This document shows, piece after piece, positions 1-10,167 of a DNA stretch of 64,000 bases. The translations under genes and the position numbers were made by a program. The notes beneath the pieces were generated by a model that searched no databases, was not told where the DNA came from, and saw only the letters and a program-made list of their open reading frames with translations. Within the stretch, counting starts at the first letter, position 1, and each line of letters begins with the position of its first letter. Source of the stretch: Ptychodera flava (taxonomy: Eukaryota > Hemichordata > Enteropneusta > Ptychoderidae); contig NC_091934.1 in NCBI RefSeq assembly GCF_041260155.1, positions 40,611,194-40,675,193 of the forward strand, read 5' to 3'.

Positions 1-567
1 CCATAAATAAAGGCACATATTTATCTAATTTTGTACTGAAAAAAATTATTCGTAGTTTCATCATAGACCCCTATGCATAGTGTATGGACATTTTGGTGAA
101 ATTCCAAAAACATATTTCTTGCACAACCATTGACTTGTAACCACTCTAGTCTAATCAAAAAAATTAATATCAATAATCAAGAGTACACAAATGCAAAGAT
201 GTACTTATTTTTGTATTGCAAAAATAACTATTCATCATTTCATCATAGACACCATGGATAGTGAACCAACTTTTTAGATGAAATTCAGAAATCAATTTCT
301 TGTACACAAATTTTCATTTTACTTCCCTATTCAAGCAAAGTACATTTAAATACATTATCAAACATATATAAAATACAGACTATAGCATGTTTTGTGGGGG
401 TAAATTGTCAATAATTTGCCTGATAGACTCCATGTATTATGATTTGATATTTTTGGATGAAACACTAAATCAGCCACAACTTGCCTTCTTATAGTTGCAC
501 AAAATATGGTGACCCTTCCTAAAATGTATGAAATACCATATCTCTTCAAAAATTCTTGCGTGATAAT
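1..567. repeat. Interior of an older repeat-filled element, split by the transposon at 568
   Basis: Diverged tandem copies of a motif reading roughly 'catagactcccatgtatagt' followed by 'gaatcaacattttggtgaaa' and 'ccaatttcttgcacacat' fill this stretch. The same unit fills the interior of the complete element at 54.16-56.09 kb. The matching right end of that family reappears at 7346-7627, on the far side of the transposon, so these two pieces look like one older element opened by a later insertion. No coding potential is visible. Confidence 0.7.
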
Positions 568-1165
568 ACCCGAATCACTACTTTCAAAGCGAAGCCATGT
601 TTACAATGAATTATGGAAATAAAAGCTTAGGTCACGGGGTCATTCGTGCCAAAGTGCCGGCGGCGTCCCTAGTTACCCCATAGGGCGCCATTGTTTTGCG
701 GCAAATTCAAAGTTGCAGTGATCACGGTAAGCGATTTTTCGTTATTTAAATACAAAACACGAAATTTACCAACATTGTCGAAACATCAACAACGTACAAA
801 CCTCTCTGTATCAGTATTTTTTTTGTTTAACCCTAGCGAAAAAAGAAATTCTCACTGATTGCGCTCCGCTGTGTGCGGTTTGCACTGTCGTCTGCTTCAA
901 GTTCAACCGCCATAAGACTGCGGTTGCTGACAGTTCAGAGGACCTTAAATTTCATATCAAAAGAAAGGAGCCATATCGAACTTAATATAATATATATACA
1001 TAATCCTAGATTTACAATGAGTCGATTGACTGTTTCTTGGTTTAGTCATGAACATTCCGGGTCCTGTTTACGTACGGTTACCCTCGAACGGCGCTACAGC
1101 AGTCGCGATCCCTCAGCAATACGATAAAGTAGACATATTTAGAGATCGAATAAATCTCTGAATGT
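568..1165 (+). repeat. Left terminal inverted repeat of the IS4EU-like transposon
   Basis: This arm matches the reverse complement of about 6695-7343 nearly end to end. Easily checked shared pieces are 'gtcacggggtcattcgtgcc', 'gcgctccgctgtgtgcg', 'cgacagtgcaaac' (reverse) and 'gtcgcgatccctca'. Small indels and substitutions separate the arms, so they have diverged since insertion. The arm ends about 100 bases before the start codon of the plus-strand gene, so it probably carries that gene's promoter. Confidence 0.85.
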
Positions 1166-1984
1166 TAGAGGGTTTTGGACCCAACTCTTTCCAGCACGGG
1201 TATTGTGTCCTGTATACGTATAGGTGCGCCATTATAGGTACATGTCTCTCTTTTATTTCTAGATATGATTACAAACATGGAAGAACGATTGCCACAGTGT
1301 CAAACAACTACGACACCAGAAGATTTTGAAACTTGGACTGTAAGCGCACTTCAGCAGTACATTGGCAAGAGAGGACTGAAAAAAGATGGAACTAAGGCAA
1401 TGCTCGTTGCAAGAGCGTATGCGGCCTGGGAGATGGAATTGCCAGTCCTGAAGAGCCAGCTAGAACTTCTCAAAGAAAAGCAGAAAGAGTACTTCACTCT
1501 GCTTTCTACACCGACGACAGGTCAACTAGCCGATCCTCTTACCATGAAAGTGGCTTGGAAAGTGGCTGGCTAGGAGAATCAGAGGGTGGCATGAAAAAGT
1601 GGCCCCCTGTCTATTTCAATGACATATGTCAATTTGTCATGATCGATCACCCTGGCAGAAACATTGACCTAACAAAACGAATGTTAAATGAATATAAAGA
1701 GGGCAAAGCTTTTCGGTACTTTCACGCGGACTGGATGAAAGAAATTTTCATCCTTGACACTTCTGCTGATAAGGAGTATGTGTTTTTTGCGTGGAAAGTG
1801 CACACCATCTCAACGAATTGGCTGTCCTCCACATGACTGTTGGATTTGTGTAAAGATGGACGGGTCGATCCATTCTGCATATTGCACCTGTACCGCTGGG
1901 TAAGTGTGCAAATCACTGAAATCATACTGATCACTGCTTATGGGAATACGAACTGTTTTTCTTAATCAAAATGATTAAAGGATA

Positions 1985-1997
1985 CATATATATAATG

Positions 1998-2063
<66 letters not shown>
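1985..2063. repeat. TA dinucleotide microsatellite
   Basis: An almost pure (TA)n run in the intron that follows the SWIM half-exon of the transposon gene. Confidence 0.95.
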
Positions 2064-2067
<4 letters not shown>

Positions 2068-2516
2068 ATGGATAGAATATTTATAAACCAACGAGTAAGC
2101 ATCAGTTTGAACACAGACAAAGAGAAAAACGTTTTCTCCTCATCCTCCAGAGTGTATCTTTAGCAGCTATGTGGGCTCATGCACGAAATATCAAATAAAA
2201 AGTAAAATAGATGGCTATTGAATGTAATTTTTCATTTTTTCTCTCTCTAAATTTAAGTCTTGGTGAGACTTGTAGCCACGTGACCGCTTTGCTCTTCAGA
2301 GTAGAAGCCGCTAATAGGACTGGAATGACAACCTAACATGCACCGAAGTAAACTGCAGATGGAACGTACCTAAAAAGAAAACAGACATAAATCCTATGAG
2401 AGTACAGGAAATGAACTTCAAACAAGCCAAATATAATGCTAAAGGTTAGTAAAATAATCACGTGATCGTTGTTGCTTCAGTTGTCATATTAATTATTACA
2501 TAGTAGTTCTGGTGGT

Positions 2517-2524
2517 ATCTCTCT

Positions 2525-2581
<57 letters not shown>
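2517..2581. repeat. CT dinucleotide microsatellite
   Basis: A (CT)n run, interrupted once by CC, in the intron between the second SWIM half and the next exon of the transposon gene. It explains the RE-rich minus-strand open frame here, which is not a gene. Confidence 0.95.
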
Positions 2582-2583
<2 letters not shown>

Positions 2584-3696
2584 TATTTCTGACAAATGTA
2601 GGCTGCCTACCGATAACACATTATGGCTTAAGTTGTTTTGCCACCAGGTGCACTGTATCACCCACTCATGTTATGTAATGTATTATGCCAAAAAAAATTG
2701 TGAGGTTCCGATAACATGGTTTCCAAAAATAGGGAGATAGGTCGGCAGGAGTTTTTTTTCCAAAATATTTTGTTTTAAATATGCATTTCAGCGGTTCAGG
2801 GCGGTCAAACGCTGGCTACAACATTTCCAGAAAAATGTATCACATTCATAGAAGGAAAAAAACAAAAGACATGCTCGTTCAAGCAATAATCAAATGCCAA
2901 ATAACGAACGCGTGATTTTACGGGGTATTTCATCTTACGTAGTTTTAAAAGTTTGGGGTCGGCAGGTAAAAAATAGGGTAGATCGGTTATCGGAACAGCA
3001 CAGTTTTTTTGTTCGGACTTATAACGCACACAATCTTGTGAAATGTCACAGAGAGAAATGTCGGTAAATAGAGAATATATTTGTAGAGAATAGATTTGTT
3101 GCGCTTTTGACAGGTTATGAAAATAATGTATTTTATGTGAGTTCGAAGTTGCTTTCACTTAATGTATTTTGTCATTTATCACTCGACCAGACAGTTTTAT
3201 AAATTGACATTTTTCATATTTTGGTTAGCTTATATGTCTATCATATACGATTTATTTTGAAATATCTCGTCTACATTTTTGTTCTGTTTCAGGAACTGTA
3301 AAGAGAACCCTCGTCGACACAAGAAAGTGCTTATTTTTTCCACTTCCTGAGAGGTACCAACCTGCAAATGATGAAAAACGATCTCCACAATCGACTTCGT
3401 CAGACTGTTTCCAATGCATGTTTATTGACTATGTTTGAAAAAGTATCTGTGAACAATGTTCAAAGCACTAATAATGCCTAGAGTGACTTGTCTGGTGTCG
3501 GGGACCAAATTGATACACTCGACGCAGATTATGATTGTACAGGGATTATCAACTTGACAGATCTCGCTAAAGTTACTGTCAACAAAGAACACAGTGTAGA
3601 AACTAATTTACGTGCCTTTCTTATTCATTTCCAAAGTATTCTGATGAAGATCTTAATTTTATTGAAAAAAACACAAGTTTACAAAATGAAAGTGCT

Positions 3697-4383
3697 ATGT
3701 GGCATGAAGTAAGAATTGGTAGGATTACAGCTTCTAATTTCTATTCCGTTTTCACAAAAATTAATACCATAAGAAATGAGAAATCAAACCGATCGAAAGA
3801 AACACAAAATTTGGTAGTTAAGCTCATGGGATATAAACCGATTAATCCAGACTTACCTGCACTGAAATATGGTCGCAACATGGAACCAATTGCAAAACAA
3901 AAGTACATTGAAATCATGAGTAAGGAGCATAATGAGGTTACAACTAGAGAATGTGGGATATTTATCGATAAGAATCGACCATACTTAGGGGGCACCCCAG
4001 ATTTGATAGTTTCTTGTAAATGCTGTGGACAGGGACATGTGGAAATAAAGTGTCCTAGAAGTATTGCCCATACAACTCCCAAGGTTGGCAAACCAGACTA
4101 TCTTGTAATGGTGGATGGCAAAACTATGCTGAAGCACAATCATGCCTATTATGCTCAGGTCCAAGGACAAACGGGGGTCACTGGTCACAAATGGTGTGAT
4201 AGTTTCGTGTTCACGTCACATGGTTATCATCTTGAGAGGATATGTTTTGATCGAAGCTGCTGGTTTAATATGGTCGAAAGACTTGATTACTTTTTCTTTA
4301 AATATCTAGCTGTAAAAGTTATCACATGTCGAATTAATTGCGCTCTTCAATCATGTGCAAATGACATTGAGCTGCAGAGTTAA
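3697..4383 (+). CDS. YqaJ-like nuclease domain, open part of the broken transposon gene
   Basis: This is the longest intact open block of the plus-strand transposon gene (228 codons). The reading frame really begins further upstream, at about 3622 ('YSDEDLNFIEKNTSLQNESA'), so the ATG is internal. YqaJ/lambda-exonuclease-fold hallmarks appear in order: 'RIGRITASNF', a glycine then glutamate in 'YGRNMEP', the aspartate in 'GGTPD', and the E-x-K triad partner in 'VEIKCP'. Metal-dependent nuclease activity is expected from family knowledge. The C-terminal part, 'YAQVQGQTGVTGHKWCDSFV', matches the usual end of the fold. The residues are intact although flanking exons are not. Confidence 0.8.
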   Translation: MWHEVRIGRITASNFYSVFTKINTIRNEKSNRSKETQNLVVKLMGYKPINPDLPALKYGRNMEPIAKQKYIEIMSKEHNEVTTRECGIFIDKNRPYLGGTPDLIVSCKCCGQGHVEIKCPRSIAHTTPKVGKPDYLVMVDGKTMLKHNHAYYAQVQGQTGVTGHKWCDSFVFTSHGYHLERICFDRSCWFNMVERLDYFFFKYLAVKVITCRINCALQSCANDIELQS

Positions 4384-4837
4384 GTTCGACCGGGCCTTTC
4401 TAGTGTACGCGCCACCATCGTTTCAACTTCATGGCGGCCAAACAAGAGATCTGCCCTTGAAGACCAAATGATTGTATGTCCAATGTGTTCGGAAGTTTGC
4501 TTTGAAGAAGAAGATATTGATATGTTTACTCAACGTAGTATTCAATGTCATAGTTGTAATATGTGGGTGCATTTAAAGTGTGCCTCATTTGTTCCAAGGA
4601 ACATCTTCGCAAAATAGGTAAAACATGGCTTTGCCAGTCGTGTAATTTATAATATAGGCTGTTCTGATAAATTGATATTCTGTAATGATTTCAGAAAAAA
4701 AGGGATAATTTTCTTAGTTTCTCCAGAAATCACAATATATTTTGGCTCTTAAGTACGTAAATTAAAAGACGGTGAGACGTTAGATTGTTTAAATTGAATG
4801 TGTTTTGACCTATTGACTAACTTATGCGCGTGAGTGT

Positions 4838-4840
<3 letters not shown>

Positions 4841-4868
<28 letters not shown>

Positions 4869-4875
4869 ATATATA

Positions 4876-4921
<46 letters not shown>
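4841..4921. repeat. ACAG and TA compound microsatellite
   Basis: About six ACAG units are followed directly by a (TA)n run. It lies between the ends of the two convergent transposon genes. Confidence 0.95.
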
Positions 4922-4923
<2 letters not shown>

Positions 4924-5016
4924 TATTTTTTTTTTCTCTATATGGAATTATCTGCAAGTACAATTATAAATATCATGTCAAAACTGGTTTAATTGCAATA
5001 TCTACAAAATGATTAT

Positions 5017-6675
5017 TTACACAAAGGGGTAAATATTACACAGGGCGGCGCAGCATGTTATAATATCATCTAAATGATGGACCAATGTAACAGGCAATTC
5101 ATGTTTTAAGATCCGAAACGTTTTCAATCTCCCGATTGCCATTTCAATATATATCCTCCGATTTGCGATTTTCTTTGTTTTTTGAACATCGGCCTTGGAC
5201 ATTTGCTCTGTTCCCCTACAGCTCGGTTTATGTATAAATGAGTATGGCGAATGACAAGTTCGTCGGCTATTTGAAATCACCTATCTGCCATTACTCTATG
5301 GCCATGTCTTGTGCTTCGATAATGTCGAGGAAGCTGAAGTGTTTGACGAAATGGCAGTCTGGCCACCCCAACCACAGGATACAAAATTAAAAGCCCCCGT
5401 CTGGACAATATTTGAGCAAGTATTTAATTGTATGGTGATGCTTATAGTCGGACCAGGTAGCAGCTTGGATACGCAAATCTCGAGGGGCTTTCAATAAAAA
5501 TCTCTGTACAGTCAATTATGTGACGGCAATTTTTAAATTGGACATTTGAAAATTTCTTGGGGAGATGCTGCCACACTACATATCTAGGGGGATTAAATAA
5601 CATACAACCCCACTCTCTGGATAAGAATCTAAGCCAAGTTAAAAAAATCTTACTGACTGTGTTAGGGGAAATACCAAACCGATAACCTAGATCCCTATGC
5701 AGGAGACCTAGCCTGATTTTCATAAGGAAGAGTAAAAATTCATCCTTCCCTGTTAACTTCCTTGATGGGCCAAACTTCTTCGGTGACTTTGAAAAACGGC
5801 GTGGCACCTTGGAGGATAATTTTACAGGCCCTTTCCAGTAAAGTTTTGGGAACAGTCCCTTAATTTCTACAATATAAAGCTTGAAATGTTGCTATATTTT
5901 CGATACCCGTATAAAACTTACATTTACTATCGCTATCATTTCGGTCATAACCAAATTTGCGTGACTTAATTTCCTTTTCGACTAGCTTACCCTCATATTG
6001 AATAATCCGTTTCTTTAGTTTTGAAATTAAGATTTTGAGATTTGATATTTTTTTGGATTTGATCCGGCATTGAGTGCAAGTATTGTCATAGTTATGATAA
6101 CGCATTGGATCATAATTGTCATCGTCACACTGAGAGTTCTCATCATGATTTAAAGGTAAGTTTGCATTGTGCTTTGCGTCGGGTAGTTCGGCACTGGCAC
6201 TGTCATTTTCGTCCTGACGGTCTCCATCGACGTTGTTAGCTTGAATGACGTTGGTTACTTCTTCTGCATGTATCGTTTTCATTTTCCGCTTTTTCTCTGG
6301 CACATATGGCGTTCTGTTCGGCGGGGCCCGTCGTGTTGGAACTACCGGCAAATCATAGCCTAAATCCAGAGTAGGGTCGGGATGAAGAGTGGTCGGTTCT
6401 CCGCAAACAAAGTGTTTGGAACACACCCTTGAATTATAGTTTGGTTGCCAAACACTTCCACGAGAGCCCTGCCTATTTATCATTCTAACCCAGCGTGCTC
6501 TAGCATCTGGATCCCGAGACACAGTAGGGAAAGGAAACAAGGTGAATGGTGGTGTACACGAGCAGGAGCGAGTGCCACGGTTACAGCCGTGTATTTCACA
6601 AACGCCGTCCTTCCATTTATTGAGGTGATAGACACTGTTGGCACACCCATAAACGGCACAGTTTCTGTGTGACAT
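5017..6675 (-). pseudogene. THAP-domain DDE transposase of the IS4EU-like element, broken
   Basis: The best start is the ATG at 6675, giving 'MSHRNCAVYGCAN', because 'atgttttttcag' sits immediately before it as a splice acceptor; a longer open frame reaching 6765 would read through that site. The N terminus is a THAP-type zinc finger: 'CAVYGC', an unusual inserted cysteine-rich loop ('CEIHGC', 'CSC'), then 'CSKHF'. A charged linker and short coiled coil follow (to 5860). After a frameshift come a helix-turn-helix block ('LGYRFGISPNTVSKIF', about 5660) and the DDE core: first aspartate in 'IDCTE' (about 5515), second in 'ADR' followed by a stop where glycine is usual (about 5265), and the glutamate in 'IEMAIGRLK' (about 5130). 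The protein ends 'ITCCAALCNIYPFV' at 5017. At least three breaks make it inactive. Confidence 0.8.
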
Positions 6676-6694
6676 CTGAAAAAACATATTGAAT

Positions 6695-7343
6695 GATGCG
6701 TTCAGAGATTTATTCCATCTTTTGGCATGTCTACTTATCAAATTAATGAGGGATCGCGACCGCAAGTATGTATAGCCTACAGTATAAGCTTACTAAACTT
6801 AGGCCTATATGTAAACAGTACAGGACTCAGAATGAATGTTCATGACCAAGAAACACTCAATCGACTTATTGTAAAGCTAGGATTATGTTTATATGTTATA
6901 TTAAGTTCGATATGGCTCCTTTCTTTCTGATATGAAATCTAAGGTCCTCTGAACTGTCAGCAACCGCAGTCTTATACATGTAATATGATGGCGGTTGAAC
7001 TTGAAGCAGACGACAGTGCAAACTGACTTACGCACACAGCGGAGCGCAATCAGTGAGAATTTCATTTTTCGCTGGGGTTAAACACAAAAAAATACTGATA
7101 CAGAGAGGTTTGTACGTTGTTGATGTTTCGACAATGTTGGTAAATTTTCGTGTTTTGTGTTTAAATAACGAAAAATAGCTTACCGTGATTCACTGCAACT
7201 TTGAATTTGCTGCAAAACAATGGCGCCCTATGGGGTATCTAGGGACGCCGCCGGCACTTTGGCACGAATGACCCCGTGACCTAAGCTTTATTTCCCACAA
7301 TTCATTGCAAACACGGCCTTCATTTGGAAGTAGTGATTCGGGT
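6695..7343 (-). repeat. Right terminal inverted repeat of the IS4EU-like transposon
   Basis: Reverse-complement partner of 568-1165, ending 'tagtgattcgggt' followed by AT. Its inner end overlaps the region just upstream of the transposase start, so this arm probably supplies the transposase promoter and leader exon. Confidence 0.85.
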
Positions 7344-7345
7344 AT

Positions 7346-7627
7346 TGCGACTGTCCCTCCAAAAACACCAGCCCTCCCCTCTGTAATTTGTCCCTAACAT
7401 AACAATTGAACCAATTGTTATGTAAATTAGCTGACACTGATTTGGTTATTCCCGGGGAGAATACCGCAGTGGTTTTTTTGGGGGGAGGGTCAAGTTTTAG
7501 AATGTCGGACAAGATGGAGGGTCACATTTTAGACAGGAGGATAGGGGAAGGGTCACATTTTACGGTACAGGTGTTTGCGAAATTCCCCCGGCCCACCCCC
7601 ACCCCCCTGTAATTACTGAAAGCTCCC
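7346..7627. mobile_element. Right end of the older element split by the transposon
   Basis: The G-rich 'ggggggagggtca' tracts, 'ggcccacccc' and the terminal 'agctccctaa' match the right end of the element at 54.16-56.09 kb (there 'ggcccacccctgg' and 'tgctccctaa'). It is separated from its interior (1-567) by the 6.8 kb transposon. The left end lies outside the window. Confidence 0.7.
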
Positions 7628-7647
7628 TAACATGAGTCCCTGAAACA

Positions 7648-7769
7648 GTAGCCTGGATCCCAGGCTCTGCTTTTGGCCTTCGTCCACACACCACGAGTGT
7701 GCACTACAGTGGTCGGAGGCACCAGGCCAACGCGAAGGAACAGCCTGAGGGTCTAGGCTACTGAATCAG
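7648..7769. mobile_element. Small inverted-repeat MITE
   Basis: About 120 bases with imperfect inverted ends: 'cagtagcctggatcccaggc' at the left and 'cctgagggtctaggctactg' at the right. No coding capacity. The family is not identified. Confidence 0.6.
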
Positions 7770-8159
7770 GCGATCGTAGCATGGGTTGGATTAGCGGTCC
7801 CGGGCAAAGCCGATCGACGAGGCCTAAAGGCAAGTCTTGGTGGTGTGTGAAACCCTTGGTCTTACCTGTTGGCCTTCTGACCGACCGCTCAACCAACATG
7901 CAACAAATGAAATGGATGTGTGGACCCTGGAAGCAGAAATTCTTTCAGTGACTTCGGTGGTGATTTAGTGATCAAATGTGTCTTTTTCTGCTTTTTGGCT
8001 GTCATTCACAATGTTTCTTCCGCTTTTTTCCTTTAAGAAGAATTTAGTGTTTAAGTCCAGAAAATCAATGTGAAATGTCTTTTCGACGCAATTATGATGT
8101 ACAATGTGTTATGCCATTATTAACACCTGTATGTTAGTCGTTTCATGTGTCAACGTGTG
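7770..8159. other. Non-coding stretch, nothing recognised
   Basis: No open frame, splice-bounded exon or terminal repeat could be supported here. Confidence 0.5.
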
Positions 8160-8790
8160 TGATCAGAGGCGGCCCAGACACCATTAATGAGCTTATTATT
8201 GAGTTTTTCTCAATTTTCTCTATCAGTTCCTCTCCTTTTCTTCATGCTCTGACTGATCGTAGTGAATAAAATAAATGACAATAAGACCTAACCTAGCCGC
8301 TTGACTCTTTATTTGTTTTACACCCCATTACAAGGACGTTTATCTTTCATATACACACATCTTGTAATTAATTAGTCAACACAACTAATTATGCTAATCC
8401 GTGGAGTTATCAGGGATTTTATGGGTTGGTCAACATCGCGAAAGATAGGAAAGGTTTTCATTTACATGTCTATCTTTCCAATGTTGACCAACCCTTGATA
8501 AGTCCACGGATTAGCATAATTAGTTGTGTTGACTAATTAATTACAAGATGTGTATATGAGAAATAAACGTCCTTGTAATGGGGTGTAAAATGAATAAAGA
8601 GTCAAGAGACTAGGTTAGGTTATATAACCATTTATTTTATTTTATTTACTTCGATCAGTCAGAGCATGACGACATAGTCCCTATATCCATGGAGGGACTG
8701 TGATGAAGAAAAGGACAGGAACTGATAGAGAAAACAGTGAGAAAAACTCAATAATAAGCTTATTAATAGTGACTGGGCCGCCTGTGGTGT
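8160..8790. mobile_element. Fold-back element with arms of about 280 bp
   Basis: Two long arms (about 8165-8448 and 8471-8785) are near-perfect reverse complements around a spacer of about 22 bases. Matching landmarks are 'gaggcggccca' with 'tgggccgcct', 'ggttggtcaacat' with 'atgttgaccaacc', and 'attagcataattagttgtg' in both orientations. The right arm carries about 37 extra bases at about 8666-8702 that themselves form a hairpin ('agtccct' to 'agggact'). The structure is that of a fold-back or long-TIR MITE. No protein is encoded. Confidence 0.85.
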
Positions 8791-8857
8791 GATACGATTG
8801 CATAATATTATTCGCAACATGTGTTGCGTTTGCAAATGACAGTTACCTGTGTTTAGG

Positions 8858-9178
8858 AACTTTTGCTAAAATTTTCCGCAAGAAAACTTTCAACCATTCT
8901 CATTCAAAATCAAGAATAAAATTCTGAGTCGCCTTGAAAGTTTGGTATTGGAGAATCCAATATCTCGAATTTACCGATATTTGAAATTCAAAATGGCTGC
9001 CATCCATCATGTGTTAACTCCATCATACATAGTGAAAGTTAAATTTTCGATTTTCACAGAAATAAGCCGGCGAAATCTTCGTGCACTGCAAGAGCTTCAA
9101 AAATGACCAAAGACCAGAAAAATATTGTAAAATTTCGATAATCCGTATATATGCCCCCGAGGAGCCTTCTACCTTAAT
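8858..9178. mobile_element. TTAA-type MITE, 'gatatttgaaattcaaaatg' family
   Basis: A diverged copy of a family of about 330-350 bp that recurs at 24.4, 31.3 and (inverted) 17.4 kb. The diagnostic core is 'accgatatttgaaattcaaa' followed by 'atggctgccatcc' and 'gtgttaactcc'. The right end 'cttctacc' abuts TTAA at 9175-9178. The left end is not clear. Confidence 0.6.
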
Positions 9179-10167
9179 TCGTAATTTTGACGACAGAAAT
9201 TACAAGTATTCAAATGATGTGACTAATACCGTGTTGAGGGTAATTCGTTCAAAATGTTGGGCAACATTTTGTGTCGAGAGAACGTGACACAATGTTTCAA
9301 GACAAATCACAATGATTGGCTTGGCTTTGTGTCCATTTCGTCAATTTAAAAAACAAATTAAATCTTTATTATTATAAGACCAAACTTTATCACTTTATTC
9401 CAACTTTTGATTTCTTGGTGATGACACGTATCATTACAATAAAGAAATCTGTATTAGATTACTGGTGCTGTCAAAGTCTTCAAGTTTCAACATTGTCTTT
9501 GCTGTGATCAATACCACCATTGTTTATCAAAATTATAATATCTGAACTTTACAAGATTTACGAACAGAGCAGTGCGCCACGAAGCTGCATTTATGTAGCT
9601 GACACCAGTAGCGGCTTTTTCATCCGGCCCGTAAGAGAACGTCTATGTCGATATTGAAGGGATAGGGTTGAGGGCTTCAACTATATGCACAAGAGATTGA
9701 CCAGGGTCACGTGATAACCGTAGTAAATAAATTAAACACGATTGGAACTAATTTTGGATAATTGGATCTTTATAATTTTCAAATTTCTCAAAAATGTTAG
9801 GTGCCCTAAAGTTGAATGTTCCGATATTACAAATTACTCATAAAAACAAGTGTGTGACTTGAAAAGAAAAACAGACGAGCTTACACTTCCAGATTAAATC
9901 GACATTACTTCACCATCCAATTATCCCAAATTAGTTCCAATCGTGTTATTACAACTTCAAAAATGAAATTATATTTTTTCATGAGGACGTTTACAATGCG
10001 AATAAACAATTGTAAAAGACGTACTGGTAAATAGAATAAAATCATAAATATTTTTTCAGAAGAAATAGCTTCTCTTGTCAGCAAACGGATACTTATATAC
10101 AGACTACTATGTCGGTCATCTGCACGCGAGACAATTAGCGAAAATTAACACGGAGCATGCTCAGAAG
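9179..10167. other. Intergenic, includes a small inverted-repeat element at 9735-9947
   Basis: At 9735-9947, inverted ends of about 32 bp ('aacacgattggaactaattt' and its reverse complement) frame a 213-base MITE-like unit with no clear target duplication. The rest holds no supportable gene. This is also the 3' flank of the minus-strand YHYH gene; no convincing polyadenylation signal was found within 500 bases. Confidence 0.5.

Larger units (their letters stand above)
1265..4652 (+). pseudogene. Transposon-borne SAP-SWIM-YqaJ nuclease-PHD protein, broken
   Basis: Exon 1 (1265 to about 1900) opens with a SAP-like DNA-binding segment ('SALQQYIGKRGLKKDGTKAM', about residues 27-46). After a frameshift near 1560 comes the family block 'WPPVYFNDI...EYKEGKAF', then after another shift a SWIM zinc finger 'AYCTCTAG' that stops at a GGTAAGT donor near 1900. 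The exon at about 2264-2453 supplies the second half of the finger, 'GETCSHVTALLF'. Another exon begins at about 3291 after 'ctgtttcag'. The YqaJ nuclease lies at 3697-4383: 'MWHEVRIGRITASNF', 'YGRNMEP', 'YLGGTPDLIV' and 'VEIKCP' retain the E, D and E-x-K catalytic residues. A PHD-like finger follows at about 4477-4652 (CPMC, CHSC, HLKC, CQSC) in shifted frames. Its role in transposition is unknown; nuclease processing of ends is inference. The start is preceded by an acceptor, 'tttatttctag', suggesting a 5' leader intron. Confidence 0.75.
568..7343. mobile_element. IS4EU/ISL2EU-like DNA transposon with long terminal inverted repeats
   Basis: The element is about 6.8 kb and is bounded by 'acccgaatcactact' at the left and its reverse complement at the right, each flanked by AT, a plausible 2-bp target duplication. 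The inverted repeats run about 600 bp, far longer than most cut-and-paste transposons. Inside are two convergent genes: on the plus strand a SAP, SWIM, YqaJ-nuclease and PHD protein, and on the minus strand a THAP, helix-turn-helix and DDE transposase. That gene pair together with a 2-bp target site is what I recall of the IS4EU (formerly ISL2EU) superfamily. Both genes carry several frameshifts or stops, so this copy is probably not autonomous. TA, ACAG and CT microsatellites have grown inside it. Superfamily assignment rests on domain content and memory, not on a database match. Confidence 0.85.

Noticed and set aside
3741-4188. Minus-strand frames opposite the YqaJ domain
   Set aside because: Shadow frames of the nuclease coding strand with no domain of their own.
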